A stretch of 64,000 nt of DNA, from NCBI GenBank assembly GCA_033398695.1, contig CM065804.1, forward strand, positions 49,693,501-49,757,500, given 5' to 3'. The notes under the pieces were generated by a model, which saw only the letters and a program-made list of their open reading frames with translations, searched no databases and was not told the DNA's origin. A program made the position numbers and the translations under genes. The DNA is from Orobanche coerulescens (lineage: Eukaryota; Streptophyta; Magnoliopsida; Lamiales; Orobanchaceae). Of this stretch, positions 34,784 through 44,867 are shown one piece after another. How positions within the stretch are numbered: the first letter of the stretch is position 1; each line of letters starts with the position of its first letter.

Positions 34784-35040
34784 AATTCATTTTGCTAATT
34801 AATACAACCCGCGGGTCCAGGCCCGACCCGACCTAACCCGACTCGCCTACCGTATTGTTCCAGAATCAGCCTGACAGCAGCTTCTGAAAACAAATCCGTA
34901 AAATTATTTTTGACGATCCGATTTAATCAAATTAAACCAGAAAAAAATATTTTATAAAATCTATATTTTATAAACATAATCAGGAACATAATTTACACAT
35001 AAATATGTTCTACACAAACAATTAAATTACATGCAAGTTG

Positions 35041-35053
35041 GCTCTGATACCAC
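35041..35053 (-). other. Primer binding site of copia I
   Basis: On the minus strand GTGGTATCAGAGC directly follows the 5' LTR: a perfect TGGTATCAGAGC match to initiator methionine tRNA after one spacer base. Confidence 0.93.
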
Positions 35054-36540
35054 TGTTGGGTTTTCTATGCATCGAATACAAAATAATCGGAGTAAAAACG
35101 CAGCGGAACAATGAATGTGAAAACCCAATTGAGGATCGCATGCAGTAATTTAATTGTTTAATTAAAGAGTTAATCGAATTACCTTAATCCGATTGAACAA
35201 TTCTAGATCCGGACTAGAAGCAGATGAATATCTCCTTCCTCTTTTGGTGATCCACACACGAACAATTCCACAAGCCGGATTGCTAGATCGTTACGAATAA
35301 TATTGATAAATAGTACAACACAAATTCCTTACTAGAAGGATTGTACTATTGATCAAGATCAACTAAGGGAAGAGAGACGACCGACTCCGTTCTCCTACAA
35401 TATGATGTAGATGGCCAATTTTTCTTCTTCTTGAAGGGCCGATTTTTAGGTCTTGTATTCTTCTTTCAACTCCTTGTCCAAGACCTTATATTTATACTAA
35501 GTAAACCCAAGATTCAATAATCTAGTATTTGCTTAGTTGCCCCTCAACTTATTAAATAATACAATATATATAATATCCAATATTATATATTACTTATTAT
35601 TTAATCTCCTTATAAATATAATATCCAATACTATATTTATTATTCCCAGTTGATATTTATTCCTACTTGTCTATAATTGTCGTATGTGCGACCCAAAAGG
35701 CTTATATTATGTTGGCAATTATTTAATACCTTATTAAATAATAAATCATAAGCGGCCTCTAGCAAGACATTATGATTACCCAAATAATATAAGTTAATAG
35801 TCCATTAAACCTTTTAACGTGTCAAATCCCTTTGTCACGCGATATCATATTTGAACTAAGTCATGGAGCTGTCATACTTATTTATTTTCAAATGATTTCT
35901 CGATCTTAAGTAGACTGATTGAATCAAATGACTCTTCATTTGAGCATGGCCATGCATTTCCTTCAGTCCTACTTATCGAGGGGCCCAGCAGATATCTCTC
36001 TCACTTAAGAGAGGGGACAAATCCCCATCTTGATTATTCATTGCCCTCTACATGACTTCCACTAATCCCGATCGCTAACCTTTATGATCACCATGTTTCA
36101 GATGACGTTGGATTACGTCAAGGCATAACAGTTATCATGTTGGACTCTATGATAATCTCAGGTTCAAGGATTTATTGACATACTGTATTGAGATTCACTT
36201 ATGACATTTCCATGCAGTGATCTCAATGCGGGTCGGTCCAGTATTAGTTCTCCAACCAATACCCATAAGATTGATCCGTACCATACGCATAATCATCCGA
36301 TGATTATCAATCAAACTTATACTAGTATATTAATCACTTGAGTCTCTACTCAACGCGATTTTACCAGGGACATTTGAATAATCTTATTATTCATGAATAA
36401 CTATTATTCGATTATTATAATATTAAAACATGCACACATTATAATAATCAACGAGAAATAAATGATATCAAATAACTTTATTTAAATGTGACAATTACAA
36501 ATCTAGGCACATCGAATGTCCTAGGGCACTATTCCCAACA
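35054..36540 (-). mobile_element. 5' LTR of copia I
   Basis: It is 1487 bases, collinear with 28019-29500 with scattered single-base differences. It starts (minus strand) TGTTGGGAATAGTGCC at 36540, and TAAAG follows at 36541-36545. Confidence 0.93.
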
Positions 36541-36545
36541 TAAAG

Positions 36546-37433
36546 ACCCTAGTTATCTTAGCTATTGAGCGTGAAGATTGCTGGAAGAACCAGATATGAT
36601 GCTCTGTGAGTTCTTGTAACAACGGTGGTGAGCTGTGACGACTGTGAGAAATCGATGGTCTCTCACAGTGTGTATTAGTTGTATGTTTGAGCTCCTGGGC
36701 TTGCGAGTCTCTACGAATCTGTACTGCAGGGAGTTCTTGCCTCTGCCGACCGTCTTCTGGATGAGAGGTGCTGGGAGAGAAATCCTGAGGTAGATTCAAG
36801 AGAGGAAGTCGAGAGCCTGAAGGAGTGTATGCATTCCTGAATGGATTTCGGAACTCAAGGGAGTTAATTTTCCAACCTTTTTTCACTTGCTGTAAGTTCT
36901 CTATTTATAGGACTGGGAGATGCTAGGCGATCGCCTCTGCTGTATTATAATAAGCGGGCGATCGTCTTTAGCATATGGGCTGGTCTTCTTAAAGTTTGCA
37001 GGAGTTGTTGGCAGCCAGCTGTGCGGTCCAATGAGAAGTCTGCACACGTCTGAGTCGCTGTCAAGGGTGGTCCCACCTTATACCTTTCGGCGGGTCTGTC
37101 GGTAGGTGATAAGGTGGTGACAAGTTGTGGTCAACGATCCATGTTCTGCGGCGCCTTTCGCGGATCTGCACATGGGCGCTGCTTTGAGATCTGGTCTGCG
37201 TAGATTTTGACGGACGAAGGTTTTGTTCGCGGCACAGAACGGTCGTCCTAGGTCGGGCACCAGAGTCGATCACTAGATGCCAAAGGCGATCGCCTTGAGA
37301 GTCGATCGCTAGATACTCGAAGGTGGACTGTTCTCTTCGCTTAGGCGAGTCCGCCGTAGCTTGATTGGTCGTGGACTCGGTCGCTCGACACTTATTCCGA
37401 TCGCCGTCGAGGCGTATAAATCGCTGCACAACA
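36546..37433 (-). mobile_element. Element F' 3' LTR, main part
   Basis: On the minus strand it starts TGTTGTGCAGCG at 37433, after the purine tract AGCAAGCTGGGGGGCAAT (37434-37451). The U3 is rich in GCGATCGCC words, and a TATA box TATAAATA lies at 36902-36909. It continues across copia I to 27807. A chance open frame at 36521-36886 spans the copia border and is not a gene. Confidence 0.85.
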
Positions 37434-37793
37434 ATTGCCCCCCAGCTTGCTCCGATGTTGGAAACGTGGGGTGAGGTGGTTCTACTGGCGATCGCTTATC
37501 TTTGACGAGTGACTCAGCATTTTATGGAATTGGCGATCGTCTTTGAGCGGATTGGTTTTGAAATTGGACGACCTGGTTGGTCGCTGGAATGAGCGGGAAA
37601 CGATAGTGGTTGTGGAAAAGTCTCCAGGAACGTGTCGGGTTCCTATTGGGGGAGACTGACGGTTAGTTATGACTCCTCATCTGGCGTGCCCTCTAAACGA
37701 CGCGTCGCGGGTTTCAAGGGGGTCATTAATTGCGACGGTTGCACTCCGACCCCTGAGATTCTCCTTTATTGCATATAAGTCTCTGCTATCTCC

Positions 37794-37801
37794 TATAAAA
37801 A
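37794..37801 (+). promoter_or_regulatory. TATA box of the antisense gene in F'
   Basis: TATAAAAA in the setting CTATAAAAAGGC lies about 150 bases upstream of the ATG at 37951 on the plus strand. A start near 37825 would give a leader of about 125 bases with a pyrimidine-rich stretch before the ATG. Confidence 0.6.
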
Positions 37802-38884
37802 GGCGCTGGGTTGCAGTGTTACTCTTAAGCGCTTTTATCGGAGAAGAAGGATAATATCGTCGAAGGATTTTTTTGGAGATTTGACTGGCGATCATCGATC
37901 GATTCAATCCTTGGTAAGAAAACACTCCTTTTCTCCTCTTCTTTTCGAAAATGTCTGGAACATCTTCATCGCACGGAACGAGCACCACCTCCGCCGCCGG
38001 GGCTTCGACTGCCCGAGGAGGGTCCTCCGCAAAATTCCATTTGGAGATGGCCGCCGAGGCTATCTGGGCCGGTATTGACCCCGCGGAAGTCGAGGCGCTG
38101 TTCAATGAAGCCGACGTTGCCAGGGAGGCGGCGGTTGAGCAAAGACGCTCGCAGATGGAGAGAGATTCGGCGGTGAGGGCCTACTGGGAGCAGCATAGTG
38201 CCTTTGGCTAGGCCTATTTGGCCTTCGCTGAAATCATGGAGAGGTTGGCCGGTCTGTCTCCTAAATTCGATTATCGGGAGTACTCGATCGCTCATCCTTA
38301 TCAACTTGCTAAGCGATCGCTATTTCGGGCTGCGCAGCGATCTCCATGGTCCCTTGGCCAGATAAGGAGCTCGACGACCAGGAAGGACCTGGCCGTCTGG
38401 AGGACGAGGTATCATGTCCCTTCAAATGTGGATCTTTTTGTGCCGGCCGAGAATGAACGAACCGATCAGCCTCCGGAGGGCATGGTCGTCGTGAACGAAG
38501 CAATCATGGAGGCTAGGCTGCAGTTTCCTTTGTCGTTCTCCGTCTCCCTTCTGCTGGATGCTTGGAATGTGGCGCCGCTTCAGTTGACGCCGAATGCCTG
38601 GCTGCAGATCATTTGCGCTCTCACCTTATTTGGCGGTCACCGACTGTACCGCCTTCATTCGCCGTTGGAGATGAACCACCTGTTCAAGCTGACGGCTCAG
38701 AAAGGGTCGGTCGGAGGCTATCACATTCAATGCCGATCCGGTCGGGTGATCCTCGGAGTCCCGAACAAGGTGCGGGGCAACCCGGCGAAGTGGTTCTGGG
38801 TCGGCGGCTCATGGAAGGCATTAGCGAGCAACAACCCCACGGACGAGCTAAATTTTCCCACTAGCTTTCGGGAGAGGAATCCGG

Positions 38885-38953
38885 GTAAGGGTTCTGACTC
38901 TCCCTTTGTTCGGATATGTTCTGAACTGATCTAATTTGGTTTTCCTTTTGCAG
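38885..38953 (+). other. Intron 1 of the antisense gene
   Basis: GTAAGG donor and TTTTGCAG acceptor, 69 bases. Codon phase is kept: the split glycine codon reads on into FHIPTVNELPFD. Confidence 0.7.
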
Positions 38954-39118
38954 GTTTCCATATTCCTACGGTCAACGAGCTTCCTTTCGACATTTTGGTT
39001 GTCTGGGAGCAGACATAAAGTTTGTCGGCCGATGACTTAGACGCTCGCCGGATCAACAAGGAGAGCCGTTGGCTGCCAGCTCGGCTATTCTGTTTCCCAC
39101 GACATCTTTCGGTCCCAG

Positions 39119-39205
39119 GTATGAGTCTCTGCGATCTCCAATTCCTTGGCGATCGTCCGGCTTTGAGAGTGTGTCTGACCGTGGTTTGATTGTTCTTTAT
39201 TTCAG
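39119..39205 (+). other. Intron 2 of the antisense gene
   Basis: GTATGA donor and TTATTTCAG acceptor, 87 bases. The split codon continues in frame into EVRFPRFLK. Confidence 0.7.
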
Positions 39206-39599
39206 AAGTCCGCTTTCCTCGTTTCTTGAAGCCTCCAATGGAGATAGCCATGTCGAACCCCGGAGTTCTGAGCCGTCCTCGCCAGAAGAAGCCATCTCGG
39301 GCTCCTCCGGTGGCGTTACCTCTCATTCTGGAGGTGAGGCCCAACGTGGAGCCGATCATAGCGGAGGAGGAAGCTCGGGAGGAGGGGCTCCGGAAGAACC
39401 GCAAACGGCAGAGGTCGGGAGAACCTCTAGTTTCTTCCCCTGCCAGTGAGGTGCCGATCGCCGCGTCTCCACTCACCGCCGTTCCTCCGGTGAATGAACC
39501 TACGCCCTCTGCGTCTTTTTTGCGAGAAATGGCGATCGCCGAGGCTGAGACCCCTCGCAGGAAACCATACTTTGGTCGCGACCCCGAGAGAGCCGAGAG

Positions 39600-39671
39600 G
39601 TAAACTTTGTTCGCTCGTTGAGTTTCGTAACTTGCGTGGGAGATGTGCTAACTTTTTGTTGTTTCGTGCAG
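39600..39671 (+). other. Intron 3 of the antisense gene
   Basis: GTAAAC donor and TTTCGTGCAG acceptor, 72 bases. Skipping it joins exon 3 to a new open stretch with DVQLYVNRAVSALPKAW. Confidence 0.7.
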
Positions 39672-40616
39672 GATCCGCAGCACTAACCCTGCTTGTCCAC
39701 CGATGGTACTGGATTTCCTCGCGAGCCGATCTCCTCGCGCGACCTGCGATGTCCAACTGTATGTCAACCGGGCCGTTTCTGCTTTGCCGAAGGCCTGGAC
39801 GAAAGACTTAGATGCGATTGCTCGCTAGCGATCCGGGAATACAATGCAAGCTGCTTTCGCTCTCTCCCTCCAGGCGGCGACGATGGCTGCCCAGGCTGTG
39901 CAGGAGTTCGAGGGGCGTCCTTCTACTACTCGTCTGCAGGCGGACCACGAGGCCACTCGGAAAGAGAACGCCAAGTTCGCCGACAGGATTTTTGCTATGG
40001 AGAAGGACTCCCTGGATGCAGCTAAGTGGGCGAGTCATGATCTTGAGCTGATGAGAGATATTATGAGCGAGCTCGGGCGACGGTCGACCGATTTCGGGAC
40101 CAGATGACAGACGCTTGTCGGTTGCACGCGGCCGCTGAGAAGGAGGCCGATCAACTGAAGGTGACTGTCGCTCGGCTGACTAGTGAGCTGGCGGCGTCGA
40201 GGGGAAGGACGGTCGCTAAGGAGGCCGAGCTTCAAGGTGTGCAACAGGCGATGGCGGAGCTGAAACGGAAGCTAGAGGCGACCGAGGCCGATCCCTTTCT
40301 TAACGTGGAGTTCGTCAGTGAGTTTGCCTATTATATGGCATTCGCTGACTCCCTCCGAGATTCTAAGAAGGGAGGGTTGGAGGTCGGCCCTCTTGCTAAA
40401 AACTTCAAGGCATATGCGTTGGAGCACCCTCTTCATCCTGCCTTCTCTGTGCTGATCTTGGACCTCTCGGAAATCGGCGTAGACCTCAGCTGGTACCCGA
40501 CTCCAGCGAACCTTGTTCATCCAGATGCTCCGGAGGGCGGGGAGGCAGCTCCGGAAGCTGTCGAAGGGTCGCGGGCCGATCCAGTGGTTGAAGGCGAAGG
40601 CCAGGCGGAGGCCTGA

Positions 40617-41190
40617 GGCTCTTTGTTCTTATTGTTTTAGCTTTTTGCCTTGTAATTTTGTAGCTTTCTCTTTGTAATACTTAGGCCTTCGGGCGACCGT
40701 GTATGTACTCCGATATTTCAAGTAATGAAATGAGTGTTTGTTTCTTCGATTTATTACTTGAATGGTTTCTTTTCTGAGTCTTTGCATGACTTCGTACAAA
40801 TGTGTGAGGAGCGATTGTTGCGTGTATAGCTCTAAGTGAATTGATAAACTCATATAGATAACTTTTACAACAAATTCGATCTCTGCACATACATCTGAAA
40901 AATGCCGACCTCCGTATGTAATTGAATAGGGACGATCGTCGTATAAATTGCTCCGCACACTTCCCCCTTGTTTTTGTTCACTTAGTGAAAGTAAGGGGAC
41001 GAAAATAAATCGTTGAGTGAGCGGTCTTCAATTTTGTCGATTCCCCGAGGAAGGCCATCCATCTCGGCCTTGAGGAACCGTGCACAATCGCGGAGTTTGA
41101 TGGACCGACCTCCACGACCGTGTCTTATGCGCGAGCAACATTCCGTTTGATGGCTAAGTTCTCGCGACTCACTTAATTGGTAGGGTCTTC
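40617..41190. other. Spacer in F' downstream of the antisense gene
   Basis: No gene is seen. AATGAAA at 40724-40730 could serve as a poly-A signal for the plus-strand gene. CACTTAGTG forms a small hairpin near 40979-40987, and the minus strand has the purine run AACAAGGGGGAAG (about 40965), possibly a second polypurine tract. The part after 41030 matches the F interior in reverse. Confidence 0.5.
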
Positions 41191-41945
41191 CGAAGGCTGC
41201 GCCTCGCCTCGTATTTAAACGAAGGGCGTGCGGTCTTGGTCTGGAGGATTCCTTGCGTGGGGCGTCGTCGGATTAATCAACTCCACGTCCGCGGCTTGTT
41301 AGCTCTTTTCTACCTCGGGACGCCATTAAGATGGCGACCCTCGACGGTATACGTTGAGACAGGGGGAGGGACGCGTCGCATTATCCGGGAAGGACCCACC
41401 ACGTTAAGTGATGGACCTTTTAGGGCGGGCGAACGTGTCCACAGATTAGTTTTGGAGGGCCCTCAGACTACGCCGGCCTCATATTTAAACGAAGGGCTGG
41501 CGATCGTGGCCCAAAGGGACCTTGCATGGGCACAGAGAATGGTTCCATCGTCCTTCATGACCATGGCGACACTCTTCTACCTCAGACCATCAAGTCAGAT
41601 GACGATCCTCGACGGTATACGTTGTGTAAGGGGAGGATATCGCTTGTCTAGGTTCTTCATGTAGATGACGAACTTTAGAGGGTGAGCAAGTAATCCTCTG
41701 ATTTCTTTTGGAGAGACCTTCGGCTACGCCCGCCTCGTATTTAAATGAAGGGCGAGCGATCGAAGCCCAAAGGAACCTTGCATGGACGGATCGTCGGTTT
41801 AATCGATTTTCGCGACCATGGCGGCACTCTTCTACCTGGGACCATCATGTCAGATGACGGTCCTCGACGGTATACATTGTGCTAGGGGAGGCGATCGCTG
41901 CCTAGGTCCATCATGTTGATGACGAACTTTAGAGGGCAAGCGAGT
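41190..41945 (-). repeat. About 260-bp tandem repeats in F' interior
   Basis: Three units begin at about 41205, 41470 and 41725 with CCTCGTATTTAAACGAAGGG (variants), followed by GGCCCAAAGG.ACCTTGCATGG and CTCGACGGTATACGTTG and AGGGGAGG. Two related units lie in element F at about 22515-22800 on the other strand. Variable tandem repeats in untranslated regions are typical of Tat/Ogre-like elements. Confidence 0.75.
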
Positions 41946-42630
41946 ACTAACGTGCCCTGCTGAATCACAGTTAAAGCAAACAACAGTCGAACTCGACGTC
42001 CGGGATGAAGATGCCTTCTCAGCATGAAGGCGACTAGAAAACGACCTCTTGGGCGCCGGAGCCCGATGTCCCTCTGAACGAACCGACATCCCAGTCCTCC
42101 CACCAGAAGAAGCTGAAGGATGTTTCCGAGCAAGCTCCCTAATCAAAAGCTCTGCTCCAAGATCCTTCTCGATGAACTCACCAAGTGAATTACAATTGTG
42201 ATTGAACAACTGCATCCTCAAATGTGGATTTAGCCTCTTGCTAAAATACTTGATCTTATCCGCCTCAGTACGGATAACAGCCGAAGCAAACTGAAAAAGT
42301 CCCTGAAACTTCTCAGCAATGACAATAACACCATCGTCCTCGATGGGTTCGGGGTTCAAAACCTCTGATAACTTGGCTTTACAAAGTGGAGCCGGATAAT
42401 ACCTCTCTAACATGAGAGCGTTGAACTCACTCCAACCACAATCACGATCGGTGGGTTTCATAGAAAGCCACCACGAATAAGCGCCCTTACTCAAGTAATA
42501 AGCCGCTACTGCCACTTTACTCTCTTCCGGACACTGAGCCATGTCGAAGAGTTTATCAAAATGCTCAAGCCAATGAACAATGTCGGCTAGTTCCGACGAA
42601 CCCTCGAAGGTAGGCGACCTCTGACAGCTC
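41946..42630 (-). pseudogene. Element G gag (gypsy), truncated inside the zinc knuckle
   Basis: On the minus strand the frame reads from about 42630 (SPTFEGSSELADIVHWLEHF) through the capsid (YYLSKGAYSWW; FNALMLERYYPAPLCKAK; EKFQGLFQFASAV; YFSKRLNPHLRMQL) to a basic linker and the zinc knuckle CFNCDSAGHVSTR. The last cysteine of the CCHC pattern is replaced: at about 41945 the sequence switches to the repeat region of F'. A single illegitimate join has therefore cut gag and removed everything after it. The upstream start is not certain, because the leader side (42640-42931) has no clear ATG in frame. The capsid itself has no stop. Confidence 0.85.
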
Positions 42631-42639
42631 TATCCATAC

Positions 42640-42931
42640 TGAAGTAGGAAGGCCACATGATAATTATAGATCCCGCATGAATATCGCATTATGATTACGT
42701 GACGGAATGATGACGACAATGAGCATACACACTTTAACACAATGAATGCATTAATAATGCAATAAAATGAACGTCGACATTACGCCGGAATATGATAAGA
42801 TCGCATGAAAGATCAAGTGAGGTGACATGATTATCTGATAAAATTCCTGAAATGATTATCTTGAATGCGTTAACAAGATTGATGGTTCTATCCACCAGAT
42901 CAACAACTGAGCAATGAGATCAGCAATTCGG
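42640..42931 (-). other. Leader of element G, gag side
   Basis: This is the untranslated stretch between gag and the copia H insertion. No gene. It should be contiguous with 52301-52706 once copia H is removed. Confidence 0.55.
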
Positions 42932-44852
42932 TGATTAAAATCGAATTACGCAGCGGATAATAAACCAGTCCAACCGGATAAAACCAAACCCCAAAAATGA
43001 ACCGATCAAGCATCATATAAACGAATATAAATAACGAGGAAGAAAATCCAAGAATACTTACCCTCGTAGTCATTTGATAATATAATCTTCGAAGGAAAAA
43101 ACCCGAGCAAGTCTTTTCTCGATTACCGACACAAACACGAATCTAATTCGTTGTAGCTTGTTGAATGATCCAACACCGAAAATGCCGAATGTCTCTACGT
43201 TATCATGCATCGGATATTGATCGGAAAAATAAAATATCAATTCGTTCTCAAAGAACACGGCTAGGAATTGATACGGTATTTTTCTTCTCTTCTCTTCTTA
43301 CTTTTCTTTCTCTCAAAGATGAACAAGAAAATGAAAGCAAAATTTTCTCCCTCCTATTAAGTCACTCACGGCTGAAACTTCAACTCCTTTGTGGTGAGTT
43401 ATGGTATGATTTTATAACATGATTGAAAAGATACTAAAGATCAATATTCTCATGTTATCTTTTGTCTTCATGTACAAAAACAACTCAAACTCACCCTACA
43501 CCACATCATGACAACTAAAGGAAGCATCATGCAAGGTGGGAGGAAAATGAGGGGGGGCGGCCCACTAGATTTTAGGTGAGAAAACGAGCCGAGCCACTCG
43601 GTTCATGTACCGGACGTTCGCGTGTCTAGTCCGTTAAATACACTTCGTTTTATCCCAAATGTATTTATACTTAATTAATTAATCCAATTAATTAGTTTTA
43701 TCAAATTATAATAATATATTTCCCAGAAATAATTATTTATGAATTAAATTAATTACCCAGTAATTAATTTCAATTCACTAGACCGCATGATTCATCAAAT
43801 AAATCAAATTAGATATCTAATATCCAATATTAATGAAGAGATAATAAATATATATTTATCCATCAAATATCCTTGTGCGCAACTCCGTAGATCCGTCTTA
43901 GTCGGCAATGGGAGGAGCCAAAGAGTACGGGTAACACTTCTCCAGTCTAGTGCTTCGTACCGTAACCCAACTAAGAACGAATGATCGGATCATTCCAAAA
44001 CCATTATGTCGTGAATACCGTATAGGTATAAACCATTCAATCATATGTCCCGGTCAAGTATTAGGGTCACGCTAAAGTCAAACCCTACTGTAACTTGACT
44101 CTATGCTTTTTGTTAATGCAAACTGAGATCATCGAGCTCTCGTGTATCAAATACAACTAGCTCTAAATGCTTTGGTCAAAGACTTATAATCTCATTTGCT
44201 ATTAACTGCATAGGACATTTACCTGCTCACTTACAGGAGAAAGAATTCTATCTTGGTATTCAGTAGAGACTGCTACTTGCCCATTAAGTTGCATTTCGAG
44301 GTTGACCCCACCCACCGGCGATTGGATCGAACTACTCTAATGACTGACTCAATGTCACAAGCACATATCCTACTGAAACCTCAAGTCAAAGGTCCACGTA
44401 TACCTATCACAACCTTTCGATCCAGTCATTGACAAACCCTGAGTGATATCCATGTGACCGAATCAAGGTGAGTCGTGTTCGAGTACACTAATCTCATTAG
44501 CATACCTATAACGTGTGCTCCCACTAACTCTTAGTGAATACCGGCACTCTACATGTCAAAGTACACGTTATACAAGTCTTGTCTAAACTTATTGCCCAGT
44601 TAAGTTTTATCGACTTGCGAACGAGTTAAGCATTCGAGCTCTAAACACTTCCAGTGCCTATCTCCTTATCTCCATAAGAAGTAGAATGTTTGCTCTCAAA
44701 TGCAAGGACTATTATTCTATATACAAAATCACAATGCCAGTGATATACAATAATATAGAAATAATTATTGCCTTATTAAATATTCATAATTACAATACAA
44801 ATACTCTCACTCTCTCATCCTCTGAGTGGCATTCGAGGGCATATCCCTAACA
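42932..44852 (-). mobile_element. 3' LTR of copia H
   Basis: It is about 1921 bases; TATA element GTATAAATAC on the minus strand at 43661-43670. A purine-rich tract (GCAAGTGGTAGAT, minus strand) borders it at 44853-44866. Small open frames inside (43070-43258) recur in the other LTR and have no family support. Confidence 0.9.
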
Positions 44853-44867
44853 ATCTACCACTTGCAC

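Larger units (their letters stand above)
33374..35040 (-). other. Leader of copia I between primer site and gag
   Basis: A long untranslated leader of about 1.7 kb with no supported protein. It contains a three-fold short repeat (ACGACACGCAGGCCGTAAAA type) at 34138-34230 and the three tRNA-like modules listed separately. The gag-proximal part has stretches such as CAGCTTTGGCATGAC repeated at about 33493 and 33720. Confidence 0.7.
28019..36540 (-). mobile_element. Copia element I, 8.5 kb, complete outline but coding-dead
   Basis: Two LTRs (28019-29500 and 35054-36540), TGTTGGGA..CCCAACA ends, an exact duplication TAAAG (28014-28018, 36541-36545), a perfect initiator-tRNA primer site and a polypurine tract define the whole element. 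Gag, integrase, reverse transcriptase and RNase H are in the copia order. The LTRs differ at roughly one base in a hundred by eye, so it is a recent layer inserted into the F' LTR. Frameshifts and an internal deletion make it non-autonomous. Confidence 0.95.
37951..40616 (+). pseudogene. Antisense spliced gene of element F' (putative gypsy-type transposon protein), mutated
   Basis: The gene runs against the element and has four exons: 37951-38884, 38954-39118, 39206-39599 and 39672-40616. The three introns (69, 87 and 72 bases) all have GT-AG ends and the reading phase carries across each, which is strong evidence of real splicing. The product would be about 810 residues. Exon 1 carries a globular domain with LQFPLSFSVSLLLDAWNVAP and PNAWLQIICALTLFGGHRLY, then KWFWVGGSW, resembling the plant putative gypsy-type transposon domain (PF04195 type). 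Exon 3 is basic and proline-rich; exon 4 is an Ala/Glu/Lys-rich likely coiled coil, then NVEFVSEFAYYMAFADSLRD and an acidic tail. Lesions: TAG at 38209, TAA at 39016, a TAG near 39831, and a one-base loss near 40080. The function of this family is unknown. Confidence 0.75.
37434..41945 (-). mobile_element. Interior of element F' (F-related, Tat-like), 5' part missing
   Basis: It runs from the polypurine tract to a break at about 41945. From the 3' side it holds a 330-base spacer, a spliced gene on the opposite strand (37951-40616), a spacer, and a repeat region related to that of element F. No sense-strand gag or pol is present. An extra antisense ORF between pol and the 3' LTR is known from Tat-clade elements, which fits this layout. 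Confidence 0.75.

Noticed and set aside
38931..39476. 181-residue minus-strand open frame in F'
   Set aside because: Opposite to exons 2 and 3 of the antisense gene, whose splice-consistent frame explains the sequence better; no gag or pol similarity on the minus strand.
41236..41664. 142-residue plus-strand open frame
   Set aside because: Falls entirely in the 260-base tandem repeats of F' and changes frame with each unit.
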